Of a DNA stretch of 64,000 nt, positions 51,519 through 62,500 are shown one piece after another (the stretch's first letter is position 1; each line of letters opens with the position of its first letter). Source of the DNA: Verrucomicrobiia bacterium. Its GTDB lineage: Bacteria > Verrucomicrobiota > Verrucomicrobiia > Limisphaerales > CAIMTB01. Under the pieces are notes generated by a model that saw only the letters and a list, made by a program, of their open reading frames with translations, had not been told where the DNA came from and did no database searches. The position numbers were made by a program, and so were the translations under genes. The stretch is from NCBI GenBank assembly GCA_019634625.1, contig JAHCBA010000014.1, positions 86,525-150,524 on the forward strand, written 5' to 3'.

Positions 51519-52898
51519 GTGCCCACGGACCCCACCTGCCCCGAGCCCGGCCGGGTTCCCCGGACCCGGCCGCCTTTCCGGCGCCTCCTGGCTCACCTCG
51601 GCGCTTTCCTTGTCCCCTGGATCGCTGCCGCCGCGGACTTCCCCGACACCCACACCGCCATCAGCCGTTCCGGTCAGTTCGTCGTGTCCGGCCCCCGCAC
51701 CCCCCAACCCACAGCCCTCTCCCCGTCCACCCCTTCAGACTCATTCCGCGAACTCCAGGCCCCGACCCTCGCCGTCTCCTGTGAGCGCGTGAAGTCCGAG
51801 TTCCTCCGCCTCCTTCAACTGCCCGATCTGTGGCGCGCCAGCGGCGGCCAGGCCGGAAAGATCCTCGTCGGAATCGACCCGCTCCGCTCCACCAACGCCC
51901 CCCTCACCGTCCAGGTCACCCCCTTCAAACCCGGCTGGCAGTTCCTCATCGCGCTCCCGTCCCGCACCACCGAAGACCGCCTCGTCCGAATCCTCGTCCA
52001 GGCCCTCGTCCTGGAACTGGCCAACCGCTCCAGCCCGTCCCGGGTCGCCGAAGCCCCGCTCTGGCTCGTCGAAGGCCTCACCCAGTCCGTCCTCCGCAGT
52101 GCCCCGAAAAACCTCGTCCTCCAACCCCACTCCCGCACCGATGCCAGCTTCCTCATGAGCGGTCGGCTCGACCACGTCCGCGATCAACTCGCCCGCCACC
52201 CCCCCCTCTCGTTTCACCAACTCTCACAGCCAGACCTCGACCGCATGGACGAACGCCAGTGGGATCTCTACGCCGCCTGCGCTCATCTCCTCGTCCGCGA
52301 ACTCTCCCACCTGCCCCAGGGTCCCCACCGCCTCACCGACTGGATCGCCCGCCTTCCAGACCACTGGAACTGGCAGTCCGGCTTCCTCGAGGTCTATCGC
52401 CCCGAGTTCCACAGCCTCCTCGACGTCGAAAAATGGTGGTCCCTCTCCCTCGCCCTCTTCACCGGCCGCAATGCCGCCCAGGCCTGGTCCCGCGAATTCA
52501 CCCTCCGTAAACTCGACGAAGCCCTCCATCCCGTCGGCCTCCTCCCCGGCGCCGGCAACCAGGTCAGCCGTGTCCCCCTCGAAACCATCGTGCGCGACTG
52601 GGACTTCCCCCGGCAATCCCAGGTCCTCCGCCGCTTCCTTCAGCAGATCCACGCCGTCCGTCTTCACGCCCCGCCCGATATCGCCCCCCTCATCTTTCGC
52701 TACTCCGACGCCGTCGAGGAATACCTCGCCGCCCGTCGCCAGGCCGGCTTCGCTCCCGCCTCCCGCGGCCAGCCGATCCTCAGCACCCGCATCCTTGTCC
52801 GCGATGCCGTCAGCCGCCTGCGCGAACTCGATGGCGAACGCGCCCGCCTCGCCCAACTCCCCGAATCCCCGTCGCCTCAGCACGCCCCGCCTCCTTGA
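51519..52898 (+). CDS. Hypothetical exported protein, peptidase-MA-like remnant
   Basis: A 459-residue protein starting at GTG 51519, one base after the previous stop codon. It has an N-terminal hydrophobic segment (LLAHLGAFLVPWIAAAA) that reads as a signal peptide. The region RVAEAPLWLVEGLTQ (about 178-192) resembles the conserved (P)xWLxEG helix of gluzincin 'peptidase MA' families, but no HExxH precedes it; the expected position reads LVQALVLELANR. The C-terminal half is helical and featureless. I suggest a non-catalytic relative of these proteases; otherwise unknown. Confidence 0.7.
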   Translation: MPTDPTCPEPGRVPRTRPPFRRLLAHLGAFLVPWIAAAADFPDTHTAISRSGQFVVSGPRTPQPTALSPSTPSDSFRELQAPTLAVSCERVKSEFLRLLQLPDLWRASGGQAGKILVGIDPLRSTNAPLTVQVTPFKPGWQFLIALPSRTTEDRLVRILVQALVLELANRSSPSRVAEAPLWLVEGLTQSVLRSAPKNLVLQPHSRTDASFLMSGRLDHVRDQLARHPPLSFHQLSQPDLDRMDERQWDLYAACAHLLVRELSHLPQGPHRLTDWIARLPDHWNWQSGFLEVYRPEFHSLLDVEKWWSLSLALFTGRNAAQAWSREFTLRKLDEALHPVGLLPGAGNQVSRVPLETIVRDWDFPRQSQVLRRFLQQIHAVRLHAPPDIAPLIFRYSDAVEEYLAARRQAGFAPASRGQPILSTRILVRDAVSRLRELDGERARLAQLPESPSPQHAPPP

Positions 52899-52932
52899 CA
52901 CCCCGGCCGCCCCGCACGAATAGTGGCCCCTC

Positions 52933-54237
52933 ATGTCTGTCGCTTCGCCTCGGGTTTCCGCGGAAGAGCCCCCTCCAGCCTCCTGCTCCACGCCCGGTTC
53001 CGCCTCCAGGATCCCCCTCGCGGCCAACCGCCTCACCGCCTTCCAATCCCACGGTCGCGGACCCTGGACCCACATCCCGGACCGCGACTGGAACGACTGG
53101 CGATGGCAGCTCAAGAACCGCATCACCGACCTCGACCGCCTCGAGTCCCTCCTCCCCGGACTCACCCCTTCCGAACGGGCCGGCGCCATCCTCGCCCGCA
53201 CCAGGCTGGCCATGGCCATCACGCCCTACTTCTTCAACCTCATCGACCCCGACCATCCCGACTGCCCCATCCGCCGCCAGGTCGTCCCCCGCCTCGAAGA
53301 AACCACCCGCGCCTCCTGGGAACTCGCCGACCCCTGCGGGGAAGACGCCCACTCCCCCGTTCCCGGTCTCGTCCATCGCTACCCCGACCGCGTCCTCTTC
53401 CTCGTCACCGACCGCTGCGCCGCCTACTGCCGCTACTGCACCCGCTCCCGCCTGGTGAGCAACGCCGCCGGCTACGATTTCCATCCCGATTTCGACCGCC
53501 AGATCGACTACATCGCCCAACACCCCGAAATCCGCGATGTCCTCCTCAGCGGCGGCGATCCCCTCCTCCTCTCCGACGACAAACTCGAATCCCTCCTCGC
53601 CCGCCTCCGCGCCATCCCCCACCTCGAATTCCTCCGCCTCGGCACCCGTATCCCCGTCTTCCTCCCCCAGCGCATCACCCCGGAGCTCACCGCCATGCTC
53701 CGCCGCTTCCATCCCCTCTTCATCAGCATCCATTCCAATCACCCCGCCGAACTCACCCTCGAAGTCCGCGAAGCCCTCGCCCGCCTCGCCGATGCCGGCA
53801 TCCCCCTCGGCAACCAGTCCGTCCTCCTCCGCCACGTCAACGACTCCCTCCCCGTCATGAAGGCGCACCTGCACAAACTCCTCATGTGCCGCGTCCGCCC
53901 CTACTACCTCTACCAGTGCGACCTCATCGAAGGTTCCTCCCACCTCCGTGCCAGCGTCCGTCGCGGCATCGAGATCATGCAGGGCCTCCGCGGTCACACC
54001 TCCGGCTACGCAATCCCCCAGTTCGTCATCGATGCCCCCGGCGGTGGCGGCAAAGTCCCCATCAATCCCGACTACATCCTCAGCCACAACCGCGACCGCA
54101 TCGTCATCCGCAACTTCGAAGGCCGCGTCTTCGAATACCCCGAGTCCCCCGACGGCTCCCCCATCCCACCCCAGTCCCATCCCGCCACCGTCCCGTCCCC
54201 CATCCACGCGGATCCGGTGGCGGACCTCGCCCGCTGA
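52933..54237 (+). CDS. KamA family radical SAM protein (lysine 2,3-aminomutase-like)
   Basis: A 434-residue enzyme. The radical SAM cluster motif is CAAYCRYCTR (Cys162, Cys166, Cys169). VLLSGGDPLLL, RIPVFLPQRIT, ISIHSNHPAELT and PYYLYQCDLIEGSSHLR are standard KamA blocks, and the PLP-binding lysine is Lys374 in DAPGGGGKVPI. The family catalyses 1,2-amino shifts using SAM, PLP and a 4Fe-4S cluster. It could be a lysine 2,3-aminomutase (beta-lysine as osmolyte or for EF-P modification) or act on another amino acid such as glutamate. No EpmA/EF-P gene is adjacent. Confidence 0.92.
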   Translation: MSVASPRVSAEEPPPASCSTPGSASRIPLAANRLTAFQSHGRGPWTHIPDRDWNDWRWQLKNRITDLDRLESLLPGLTPSERAGAILARTRLAMAITPYFFNLIDPDHPDCPIRRQVVPRLEETTRASWELADPCGEDAHSPVPGLVHRYPDRVLFLVTDRCAAYCRYCTRSRLVSNAAGYDFHPDFDRQIDYIAQHPEIRDVLLSGGDPLLLSDDKLESLLARLRAIPHLEFLRLGTRIPVFLPQRITPELTAMLRRFHPLFISIHSNHPAELTLEVREALARLADAGIPLGNQSVLLRHVNDSLPVMKAHLHKLLMCRVRPYYLYQCDLIEGSSHLRASVRRGIEIMQGLRGHTSGYAIPQFVIDAPGGGGKVPINPDYILSHNRDRIVIRNFEGRVFEYPESPDGSPIPPQSHPATVPSPIHADPVADLAR

Positions 54238-54344
54238 CCCTCCCCGCCGGGGTCTTCGCCCGCGTCGCATCCGCCCCCGCTCCCCTTCATCCCCCACCCG
54301 CCCTCCTGCCGTCCCCTCCCGGCTTCTGACCCCCGCCTGTCCCC

Positions 54345-55037
54345 ATGCCCCGCGAATCCCTCGCCGCAAGGCGCTCGCGCACCCTCGCCCTCATCGAACG
54401 CCTCCGCTCCACCTACCCCGACGCCCATTGCGAACTCGACTACTCCAATCCCCTCGAACTCCTCGTCGCCACCATCCTCTCCGCCCAGTGCTCCGATAAA
54501 CAGGTCAACCTCGTCACCGCCGAGCTCTTCCGTCGCTACCGCTCCGCCGCCGACTACGCCGCCGCGCCCCTCCCCGATCTCGAAAACGCCCTCCGCCGCC
54601 TCGGCCTCTTCCGCAACAAGGCCCGCCATATCCAGGCCGCCTGCCAGGCCCTCGTGAACCATCACGACGGCCGCGTCCCCGATTCCATGGACGCCCTCGT
54701 CCGTCTCGACGGCGTCGGACGCAAAACCGCCAACGTCGTCCTTGGCAACGCCTTCCACCAAGCCTCCGGAATCGTCGTCGATACCCACGTCGCCCGTCTC
54801 GCCCGCCGCCTCTCCCTCTCCAACGCCTCCCAACCCGAAGCCATCGAGCACGACCTCTCCGCCCTCGTGCCCCGCCAGCACTGGATCCTCTTCAGCCACT
54901 GGCTCATCTGGCACGGACGCCGCCGCTGCGCCGCCCGCCGCCCCGACTGCCCCCGCTGCGAACTCGCCGACCTGTGTCCCTCAAGCACCGGGCCCACGCC
55001 GGACCGCCCCCCCCCGCGACCGGACAGGACGGACTGA
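54345..55037 (+). CDS. nth: Endonuclease III
   Basis: A 230-residue DNA glycosylase/AP lyase for oxidised pyrimidines. The helix-hairpin-helix LDGVGRKTANVVL contains the catalytic Lys127, and Asp146 is in VVDTHVARL. The 4Fe-4S site has the exact C-x6-C-x2-C-x5-C spacing (Cys195, 202, 205, 211). ILSAQCSDKQVNLVT at 44-58 is typical. Length is normal apart from a short Pro-rich tail. It is 26 bases upstream of the symporter gene and likely co-transcribed with it. Confidence 0.97.
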   Translation: MPRESLAARRSRTLALIERLRSTYPDAHCELDYSNPLELLVATILSAQCSDKQVNLVTAELFRRYRSAADYAAAPLPDLENALRRLGLFRNKARHIQAACQALVNHHDGRVPDSMDALVRLDGVGRKTANVVLGNAFHQASGIVVDTHVARLARRLSLSNASQPEAIEHDLSALVPRQHWILFSHWLIWHGRRRCAARRPDCPRCELADLCPSSTGPTPDRPPPRPDRTD

Positions 55038-55063
55038 GGACGGACTGAACCCGACGGACACCC

Positions 55064-56011
<948 letters not shown>

Positions 56012-56070
56012 ACCCAAGTCCTTCTCTCCACCCAAGCCGTAGCGAGGAACGCGACGCCCTCGCCAATTCT

Positions 56071-56264
56071 CGCGTCAACAGTACAATGCCTGCCTTGTTA
56101 TTTGTTTTATAGGAGAGTCCAGTCAACAATATTTATCCTGACTTATTGGCGGATCAGTCAACGAAGTTGTGCCTGACGATTTACCTCATTAGATCGGTCA
56201 ACAAAGTTCTGCCTGACCGTTTGTCTGATCGAGTCAAAGAAGTACTGCCTGACTCTCTATTTCT
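56071..56264 (+). repeat. Array of five RAYT-type AT-rich repeats
   Basis: Five degenerate units share a core beginning GTCAACAAAGT and ending TGCCTGAC with one to three bases between, at about 56075, 56123, 56157, 56197 and 56232, spaced 34 to 48 bases. The first unit matches the RAYT-flanking repeat at 3241 through GCCTGCCTTGTTAT. The array is AT-rich against its surroundings. The rest of the gap to 56532 shows only an 8-bp repeat (CCCATTTG, CCCATTTG, CCCGTTTG) near 56460-56490. Confidence 0.8.
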
Positions 56265-56532
56265 TTCCCTCTTGCCGCCATGTGCCCGTGTCCGCTTCCT
56301 TCCCCCGGTCGCTTCGGCTCAATCTCCTCCGTACCGATCGAGACGCGCTGATTCCCACGGGAATCGCATTTCGCCTCTTTCGGGATTGCGTTGGGAGCCG
56401 GCTACCGGCTACCAACTCGCCATCCTCAAGGAGAGTTCCGCACGCGTCTGCGACCCAGCGCCCATTTGCCCATTTGCCCGTTTGCCCGCCTCCACCTCAT
56501 CCCGGCCATCCCCCCCTCCGGTTGCCCCACCC

Positions 56533-58443
56533 ATGAGCTACCTTGCCGCCGTCCGTCTGCACTTCGCCGGCCGTTTCCAAGCCAGCGTGTCCACCGTCAA
56601 CAACGACATCACTCATTTCGACAACGCGAAATTCCTGCCCGAGTTCCAGCAACGGCAGACGTCCGGACACCCCAACGGTTGGTGGAATCCCCGCGGTGAC
56701 GGCGCCTGGCGCCTCCTCGCCTGCCCCGTCACTTCTGCCTTTCTCGCGGACGGCTCACCCGTGCCCTCCGACGATCCCGTACGCACCGCCCTGGTCACGG
56801 ATTCCGACCGCAAGGTGACCGCCAAACTGGCCGATCTCGATCCCCAACAGCAACTGGTCTCGATGATCTTCGGCCTCGAGATCCGCCTCGCCAACGCGGC
56901 GGGCCAAACCCTCCTTCGCGGCCGCTTCCGGCCCGCTCCCTTCACCGATATCTGGGGCCGCCTCCAGGGCGATGCCCAAAGCGACGCCAACGCAGGCGCC
57001 ATGTGGCAGTCGGTCATCGAAGACCTCGAATGGGCGGACGCCTCGCCTTCACCCTTCCTCGATGCGCTCCGCGCCGCTTCGCCCGACGGTCTCCTCTCCA
57101 TCAAGTTCAACGTGGACCGCTATTCCATGGACTGGAACGGCGACGAATTCTGTCGCGGTCGCATCGTCGGCACCCTCGGCCCGGCGTCCCGCTCGGAACC
57201 CGCCCACTTCGTTCCCGGACGACCGCTCATGCCGGTCATCCCGCCCACGTCCGGCTTTCCCGTCCCCGCCCACGGGATCTATCAGGCGGTCGCCGTAGTC
57301 GATGCGGCGGCGGGCAGGATCCGCCTCGACCTCGGCAATGCCCTGCCCTCCACCGCCGCCGGCAACACCCTGTTCGATCTCGGCGAACTCTCCCTCGCCT
57401 GGCCCATCCCAGGTTCCGATCCGTCCCCGGCATGGCATGTCCTCGACTCCATCCCCTATCGCGATGCGAACTGGTACGAAACCACCGCGGGCGTCGTGGA
57501 CCTCCCCGCCGGTCGCCGCCTGACGGCCTCCGAACTCCAAACCCTCGCCTCCACGCCGATCTCGCTTCTGCTCCAACCCGCAAACGCCGCCCCCCTGGCC
57601 GCCGTCTCGGAACCGCCCCTTGGCGAATACGTGCGCGCCGATGCCTTCGTCGCCCGCCTCAGCCCCGGCGATCGCCACCCCGTCCTGCTCGTCGCCTCCC
57701 GCTACGGACATCCCCTCCCCCACGCCCGCATCGTCGCCTACTTCGATGCCACCTGGCTCCAGGCCGGCCCAGGCGAACCGGACGTCGCCACCCCGTCCGC
57801 CGCCCTCGAATTCCCGGCCCGCATCGAGACCGATGCCCGGGGACGTGCCTTCCTCGAACTCCGCGCCGCCAACCCCGGCAATCCCCGCGGCTACATCGAT
57901 GGCCAGGTCTTCGGCGTCCGCTACGCCCTCGAATCCACCCTCCCCCCAGCCGTGGCGTACCCCTTCAACCCCGCCGACTTCATCAGCGTTCTGGTCTGGG
58001 ACGACTTCCCACCCGAACCCCAACCCACCTGGTTCGGTGGCCTCGACGCCGTCTTCCGCCAATACGCCAATCTCTACCCGGTGATGGATCGCTTCCTCGA
58101 CCTCGGAAACTACCGCCAGGTCTGTCGCTACCGGCCCCACCTCCTCCTCGCCTTCGGTCTCCCCGCCGACGATCCCAACGCCATGCCGGTCACCCGCGAC
58201 CTCTCCCCCGCCAAACGCGACGCCATCCTCCGCTGGCTCTCCCAGCTCGGTCCCGACGGCCATCCCCTCCTCGGCACCCCCCCTGCCGCAGCCTCTCCAC
58301 CCCCCGCCCCGCCCATCGCCCTCTCGGAAGTCCCTCACGCCATCCACACCGCTCACGCCACCCACGCCGGCACCGGTGGAAAACTCGCCGCCCTCCGCCG
58401 CCGACGCGGCCTCCATCCCGGCACCCACTCCCCTCCCCCATGA
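56533..58443 (+). CDS. VioB/RebD N-terminal-like protein (cassette gene 1)
   Basis: A 636-residue protein starting at ATG 56533 (MSYLAAVRLHFAGRFQ). The opening, with RLHFAGRFQASVSTVNND, and overall layout remind me of the N-terminal half of VioB/RebD/StaD enzymes, which couple amino-acid-derived imines into dimers. The resemblance is by eye and tentative. No signal peptide is present and there are no known catalytic motifs; the C-terminal 60 residues are Pro/Ala/His-rich. Its stop overlaps the start of the ferritin-like gene in ATGA, and in VioB the two parts are one polypeptide, so a split enzyme is possible. The open frame upstream to 56146 runs through repeats and is not used. Confidence 0.7.
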   Translation: MSYLAAVRLHFAGRFQASVSTVNNDITHFDNAKFLPEFQQRQTSGHPNGWWNPRGDGAWRLLACPVTSAFLADGSPVPSDDPVRTALVTDSDRKVTAKLADLDPQQQLVSMIFGLEIRLANAAGQTLLRGRFRPAPFTDIWGRLQGDAQSDANAGAMWQSVIEDLEWADASPSPFLDALRAASPDGLLSIKFNVDRYSMDWNGDEFCRGRIVGTLGPASRSEPAHFVPGRPLMPVIPPTSGFPVPAHGIYQAVAVVDAAAGRIRLDLGNALPSTAAGNTLFDLGELSLAWPIPGSDPSPAWHVLDSIPYRDANWYETTAGVVDLPAGRRLTASELQTLASTPISLLLQPANAAPLAAVSEPPLGEYVRADAFVARLSPGDRHPVLLVASRYGHPLPHARIVAYFDATWLQAGPGEPDVATPSAALEFPARIETDARGRAFLELRAANPGNPRGYIDGQVFGVRYALESTLPPAVAYPFNPADFISVLVWDDFPPEPQPTWFGGLDAVFRQYANLYPVMDRFLDLGNYRQVCRYRPHLLLAFGLPADDPNAMPVTRDLSPAKRDAILRWLSQLGPDGHPLLGTPPAAASPPPAPPIALSEVPHAIHTAHATHAGTGGKLAALRRRRGLHPGTHSPPP

Positions 58444-59474
58444 TCCACATCGACCCCGCCGTCTTCCAGGTCGTCACCCGCCCCGACGGCCTCCACACCG
58501 CCCTCCAGGCCGCCATCCGGCTCGAACACGCCACCCTCCCCCCGTACCTCTATGCCCTCTACTCCCTCGATGCCGACCGCAACCCGGCCATCGCCGGCAT
58601 CATCGCTTCCGTGGCGGTCGAGGAAATGCTCCACCTCTCCCTCGCCTGCAACATCCTCAACGCCCTCGGTGGTACACCCTCCCTCGATGACCCCGACTTC
58701 ATCCCCACCTACCCGGGCCCCCTCCCCGGCTCCATCGGAGACGGACTGGTCGTCCCCCTCGAACCCTTCTCCCTCGCCCTCGTGAAAAACGTCTTCATGC
58801 AGATCGAGGAACCCGAGGAACCGCTCGAATTCCCCACCACCGCCCTCGCCGCCGCCGCGCCCCGCACGATCGGCGCCTTCTATCGCGCCATCCAGCAACG
58901 GATCCGTGCCGGAGGCGACGCCCTCTTCGCACCGCCCCCGCGAAACCAGGTGACCGAAGGACTGCCAGGTCTCATGGCCGTCACCAACGCCGCCTCCGCC
59001 ATCGCCGCCATCGAACTGATCGTCGAGCAGGGCGAGGGTACCGCCACCTCACCCCTCGACCCGGAAGGCGACTACGCCCACTACTACCGCTTCGCCGAAA
59101 TCTTCCACGGACGCCGGCTCCGTCCCAATCCCCAGGCCGGACCGGGCACCCCTCCGGATCAACGGTTCCTCTACGACGGAGACCCCGTCCCCTTCGATCC
59201 CGACGGCGTCCGCCCGGTCCCCGCCAACCCGAAAGCCGCCTCCTACCCCCCCGGCAGCGCCGCCCGCCACGCCTGCGACACCTTCAACTACACCTACACC
59301 AACCTCCTCAAATCACTCCACGCCACCTTCAACGGCCAGCCGCAATCCCTCCGCGCCGCCATCGGCCTCATGTTCTCCATGCGCCAGCAGGCCCTTGACC
59401 TGATGTCCGGCACCAACCTCGGCGGCACCGCCGTCGGCCCCTCCTTCGAGTACCAGCCCACGCTCCCGTCCTGA
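58440..59474 (+). CDS. Ferritin-like (VioB-type) diiron domain protein (cassette gene 2)
   Basis: A 344-residue protein of the ferritin-like/iminophenyl-pyruvate dimer synthase family (VioB, RebD, StaD relatives). Likely diiron ligands are Glu29 in IRLEHATLPPYLYALYSL, Glu62 with His65 in VEEMLHLSLACNILNALGG, a glutamate near 192-197 (IELIVEQGEG) and Glu220 with His223 in RFAEIFHGR, so two Glu-x2-His motifs are kept. VioB family enzymes act on imines formed by an amino-acid oxidase. Translation is coupled to gene 1 by ATGA. The oxidase gene starts 54 bases downstream. The actual reaction is unproven. Confidence 0.88.
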   Translation: MIHIDPAVFQVVTRPDGLHTALQAAIRLEHATLPPYLYALYSLDADRNPAIAGIIASVAVEEMLHLSLACNILNALGGTPSLDDPDFIPTYPGPLPGSIGDGLVVPLEPFSLALVKNVFMQIEEPEEPLEFPTTALAAAAPRTIGAFYRAIQQRIRAGGDALFAPPPRNQVTEGLPGLMAVTNAASAIAAIELIVEQGEGTATSPLDPEGDYAHYYRFAEIFHGRRLRPNPQAGPGTPPDQRFLYDGDPVPFDPDGVRPVPANPKAASYPPGSAARHACDTFNYTYTNLLKSLHATFNGQPQSLRAAIGLMFSMRQQALDLMSGTNLGGTAVGPSFEYQPTLPS

Positions 59475-59528
59475 TTCCCCTCCAACCTTCCCCGGCACCC
59501 CACCTCCACCCACCCCACCCTGCCTCCC

Positions 59529-62500
59529 ATGTCCACCCCACGCCCCAGCCACCCGGCCAACCCTGTCCCACCTCCACCCCCTCCCCCGACCCTCGAGGAC
59601 TGTGCCCTCGATCCGGAACGCGCCCTCCAGACCCTCTTCGTCAACACGGTCATGGGCCGGCGTCTCGCCGCCGGACAATGCCCCGTCCAGCGGCCCGTCT
59701 TCCTCAAACCCCACGGCGTTGCCCACGGGCGCTTCATCGTGGAACCCAAGCTTCCCGCCGACCTCCGCATCGGCGTCTTCGCCGGCCGCACCTATCCCGT
59801 CTGGGCCCGCTTCTCCAGCGATACCGTCCCCACCAATCCCGACCTCAGGACAACCTGCGGCATCGCCCTCAAACTCTTCGGCGTCCCCGGCCGAAAACTC
59901 CTGGAACCCGGCGCCAACACCCACGACTTCCTCCTCCAAAACCACGACGTCTTCTTCGTCGATACGGCGCGCGACATGTGTGAGTTCACCCATGCCGGCG
60001 TGGTCGGCGGCGACTACACCCCGTATCTCAAGGATCACCCCCGCACCGACCGCATCCTCGAGGACATGGCCCGTGAGGTGCCGTCCGTGGCCACCATCGA
60101 CTACTGGAGCGTCCTTCCCTTCGCCTTCGGACCCGATCGCCACGTGAAGTACAAACTCGAGCCGATCCTCGATCCGGTTCCCGGATTCGCCTCCCCGCCG
60201 TCCTCCTCCCCGCCGCCGCCCCAAAACAACCTCTACCTCGACCTCAAGGACCGGCTGCTCCGCGGCGAAGTCGCCTTCCGCTTCCTGCTCCAGTTCCAAA
60301 CCGATCCGGACCGCATGCCGCTCGACGCCGCCACCGTCCGCTGGAGCGAACACGAAAGCCGGCCCATCCCGGTCGCCACCCTCATCCTTGCCCGCCAGGA
60401 CCTCGATGCCCCAGGGCAGGCCGACTACGGCGAAAACCTCGCCTACAACATCTGGCACGCCCTCCCGGAACACCGCCCCGCCGGCTCCATCGCCGCCGTT
60501 CGCAGATCGATCTACGCCGCCTCCGCCACCTGGCGCCGTTCCCGCAATGATGTCCCCGACCGCGAACCCCGCCAGCCCCGCCCCTTCTCGCCTCCCCCGC
60601 CCCCGGCCCACGAAACCATCGTGCGCGCCGCCATTCATCCCTCCATCGGCATCGCCCGCCTCGGCAACAGCCCCGATGGCTGGTTCATCGGCCCCGAAGT
60701 CCCCGAACCCGCCCCGGAACCCCCCGGCACCTGGCGGGACAGCTCCGGCGCCCTCAAACGCCAGGCCGCCCGCTTCCGGATCTACGGTTACAACGCCGCC
60801 GGCGAGGTCGTCGCCGAACTCACCGCCGCCAACGCCGCGATCGACTGGTGCGTCCACGTCGCCAATAAAAAGTCCGCCTGGTACCAGTTCCAGCTCGCCC
60901 TCGACATCCCCGAAGCCGCCCAGGCCGATCCCGCCCAGCGCCGGAACGCCGCCTTCGAAGGCCCCGACCGGCAGCAGTTCGTCATCGATCCCGGGCCCCG
61001 CTTTATTCACGGCACCCGCGCCGCCGGCAGCTACTACCGCTTCGATTCCGGCCGCTTCGTCGGCAAACCCGTGTACCTCGGCGAACTCCGTACCGACGAC
61101 GCGGGACGCCTCCTCTTCCTCGGCGGTCACGGTGTCTCCGACTCCTTCGATGGCGCCATCGCCACCGGCTTCGCCAACAGCGACGGCTGGCACGACGACA
61201 CGTCCGACGGCCCCGTCACCGCCACCGTGCTCCTCCACGGCCGCCCCATCCCCTGCGATCCGGCCTGGGTCGTCACCGCCCCGCCCAATTACGCGCCCGA
61301 ACTCAAGAGCGTCCGCACCCTCCATGACCTCCTCCTCCAGGTCGCCATCGACAACCTCGCCATCAAGGCCCCACCCCCCGATCGCGAAGTCTCCTTCGCC
61401 AACGAGGTCCTTCCCATCCTCCAACGCCTCTGCGACCTCCAATGGGTCAACCGCGGCTTCGCCGCCCAGTTCGGCTGGGGCGCCCCCTTCCATTTCCTTC
61501 AACCCGATCTCCTCCGCCGCCTCGCCACCCCGCCCCGCCGCGTCGGCAACCGCCTGCACGACGAACATCGCGAGTGGCGCCGCCAGCTCTTCAATGCCTT
61601 CCGTCGCCCCGACACCCCCTCCTTCCGCCGAGCCGATTCCCTCAATGGGTCGCCCCAGCCGTGGCCCTGGGTCTATGGCGATGCCATGAATGTCCCCTAC
61701 ACCAGCTCCCCCCGGCAAAACACCTCCCTCACCGACACCCAGATGAAGGTCCTCCAGGCGTGGGCCGAAGGACGATTCCACGACGATCTCCAAGGCCGTC
61801 GCCAGCTCCCGGGACGCCTCGATGACGTCCCGCTCCAGGACCAGCCCGCCGCCCTCGACCGGGCCAGCCTCGACTTCTGCCTCGCCGACGCCTTTCACCC
61901 CGGCTGCGAAATCACCTGGCCCATCCGCCATTTCTCCCTCTTCATGGCTCCCTTCCGCATCCGCCATCGTCCCGACGACCTCCCCGAACCCGATTACGGC
62001 CCGATCCTCACCGCCGACATCGCCCTCGCCGCCGATGGCCCCCTCCAGGCCCAGGGCCCCGGCGACCTAACCCGCTGGATGGCCGTCCCCTGGCAGACCG
62101 ACACCGCCAGTTGCCGCTCCGGCTACGACGCCAAATACGACCCCTACGTCCCCACCTTCTGGGCCGCCCGCGTCCCCAACCAGGTCCTCACCGAGGAGGA
62201 TTACCGCATTGTCATGGACAAGGCCCGCTCCCGCGCCGACCGCGACGACGCCTTCGCCACCCGCCACGCCTGGCTTCGCGACCTCAATCTCAACGCCTCC
62301 TACCTCGACCAGGTCAATCGCATGGTCGCCGTCTTCGGCGACCTCGGCGTCGTCGAACGCCGCCCCGGCCCCGGCGACGCCGGCTTCCCCGACCTCCTCT
62401 ACGTCGAGTCCAAGGCCCCATCGTCCGATTCCACCGGCTCCTCCACCCGATCTTCCACAACCTCCCCGGCAACCCGCGCCGGGACCGCCCGAACACGCCG

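Noticed and set aside
56071..56264. Possible CRISPR array
   Set aside because: Repeat units are degenerate, spacing is irregular and there are no cas genes; they match the RAYT flank instead.
59313..61967. 884-codon minus-strand frame opposite the catalase-LodA fusion
   Set aside because: Gly/Val/Glu/Ala-rich composition is typical of antisense shadow; the plus strand carries recognisable conserved domains.
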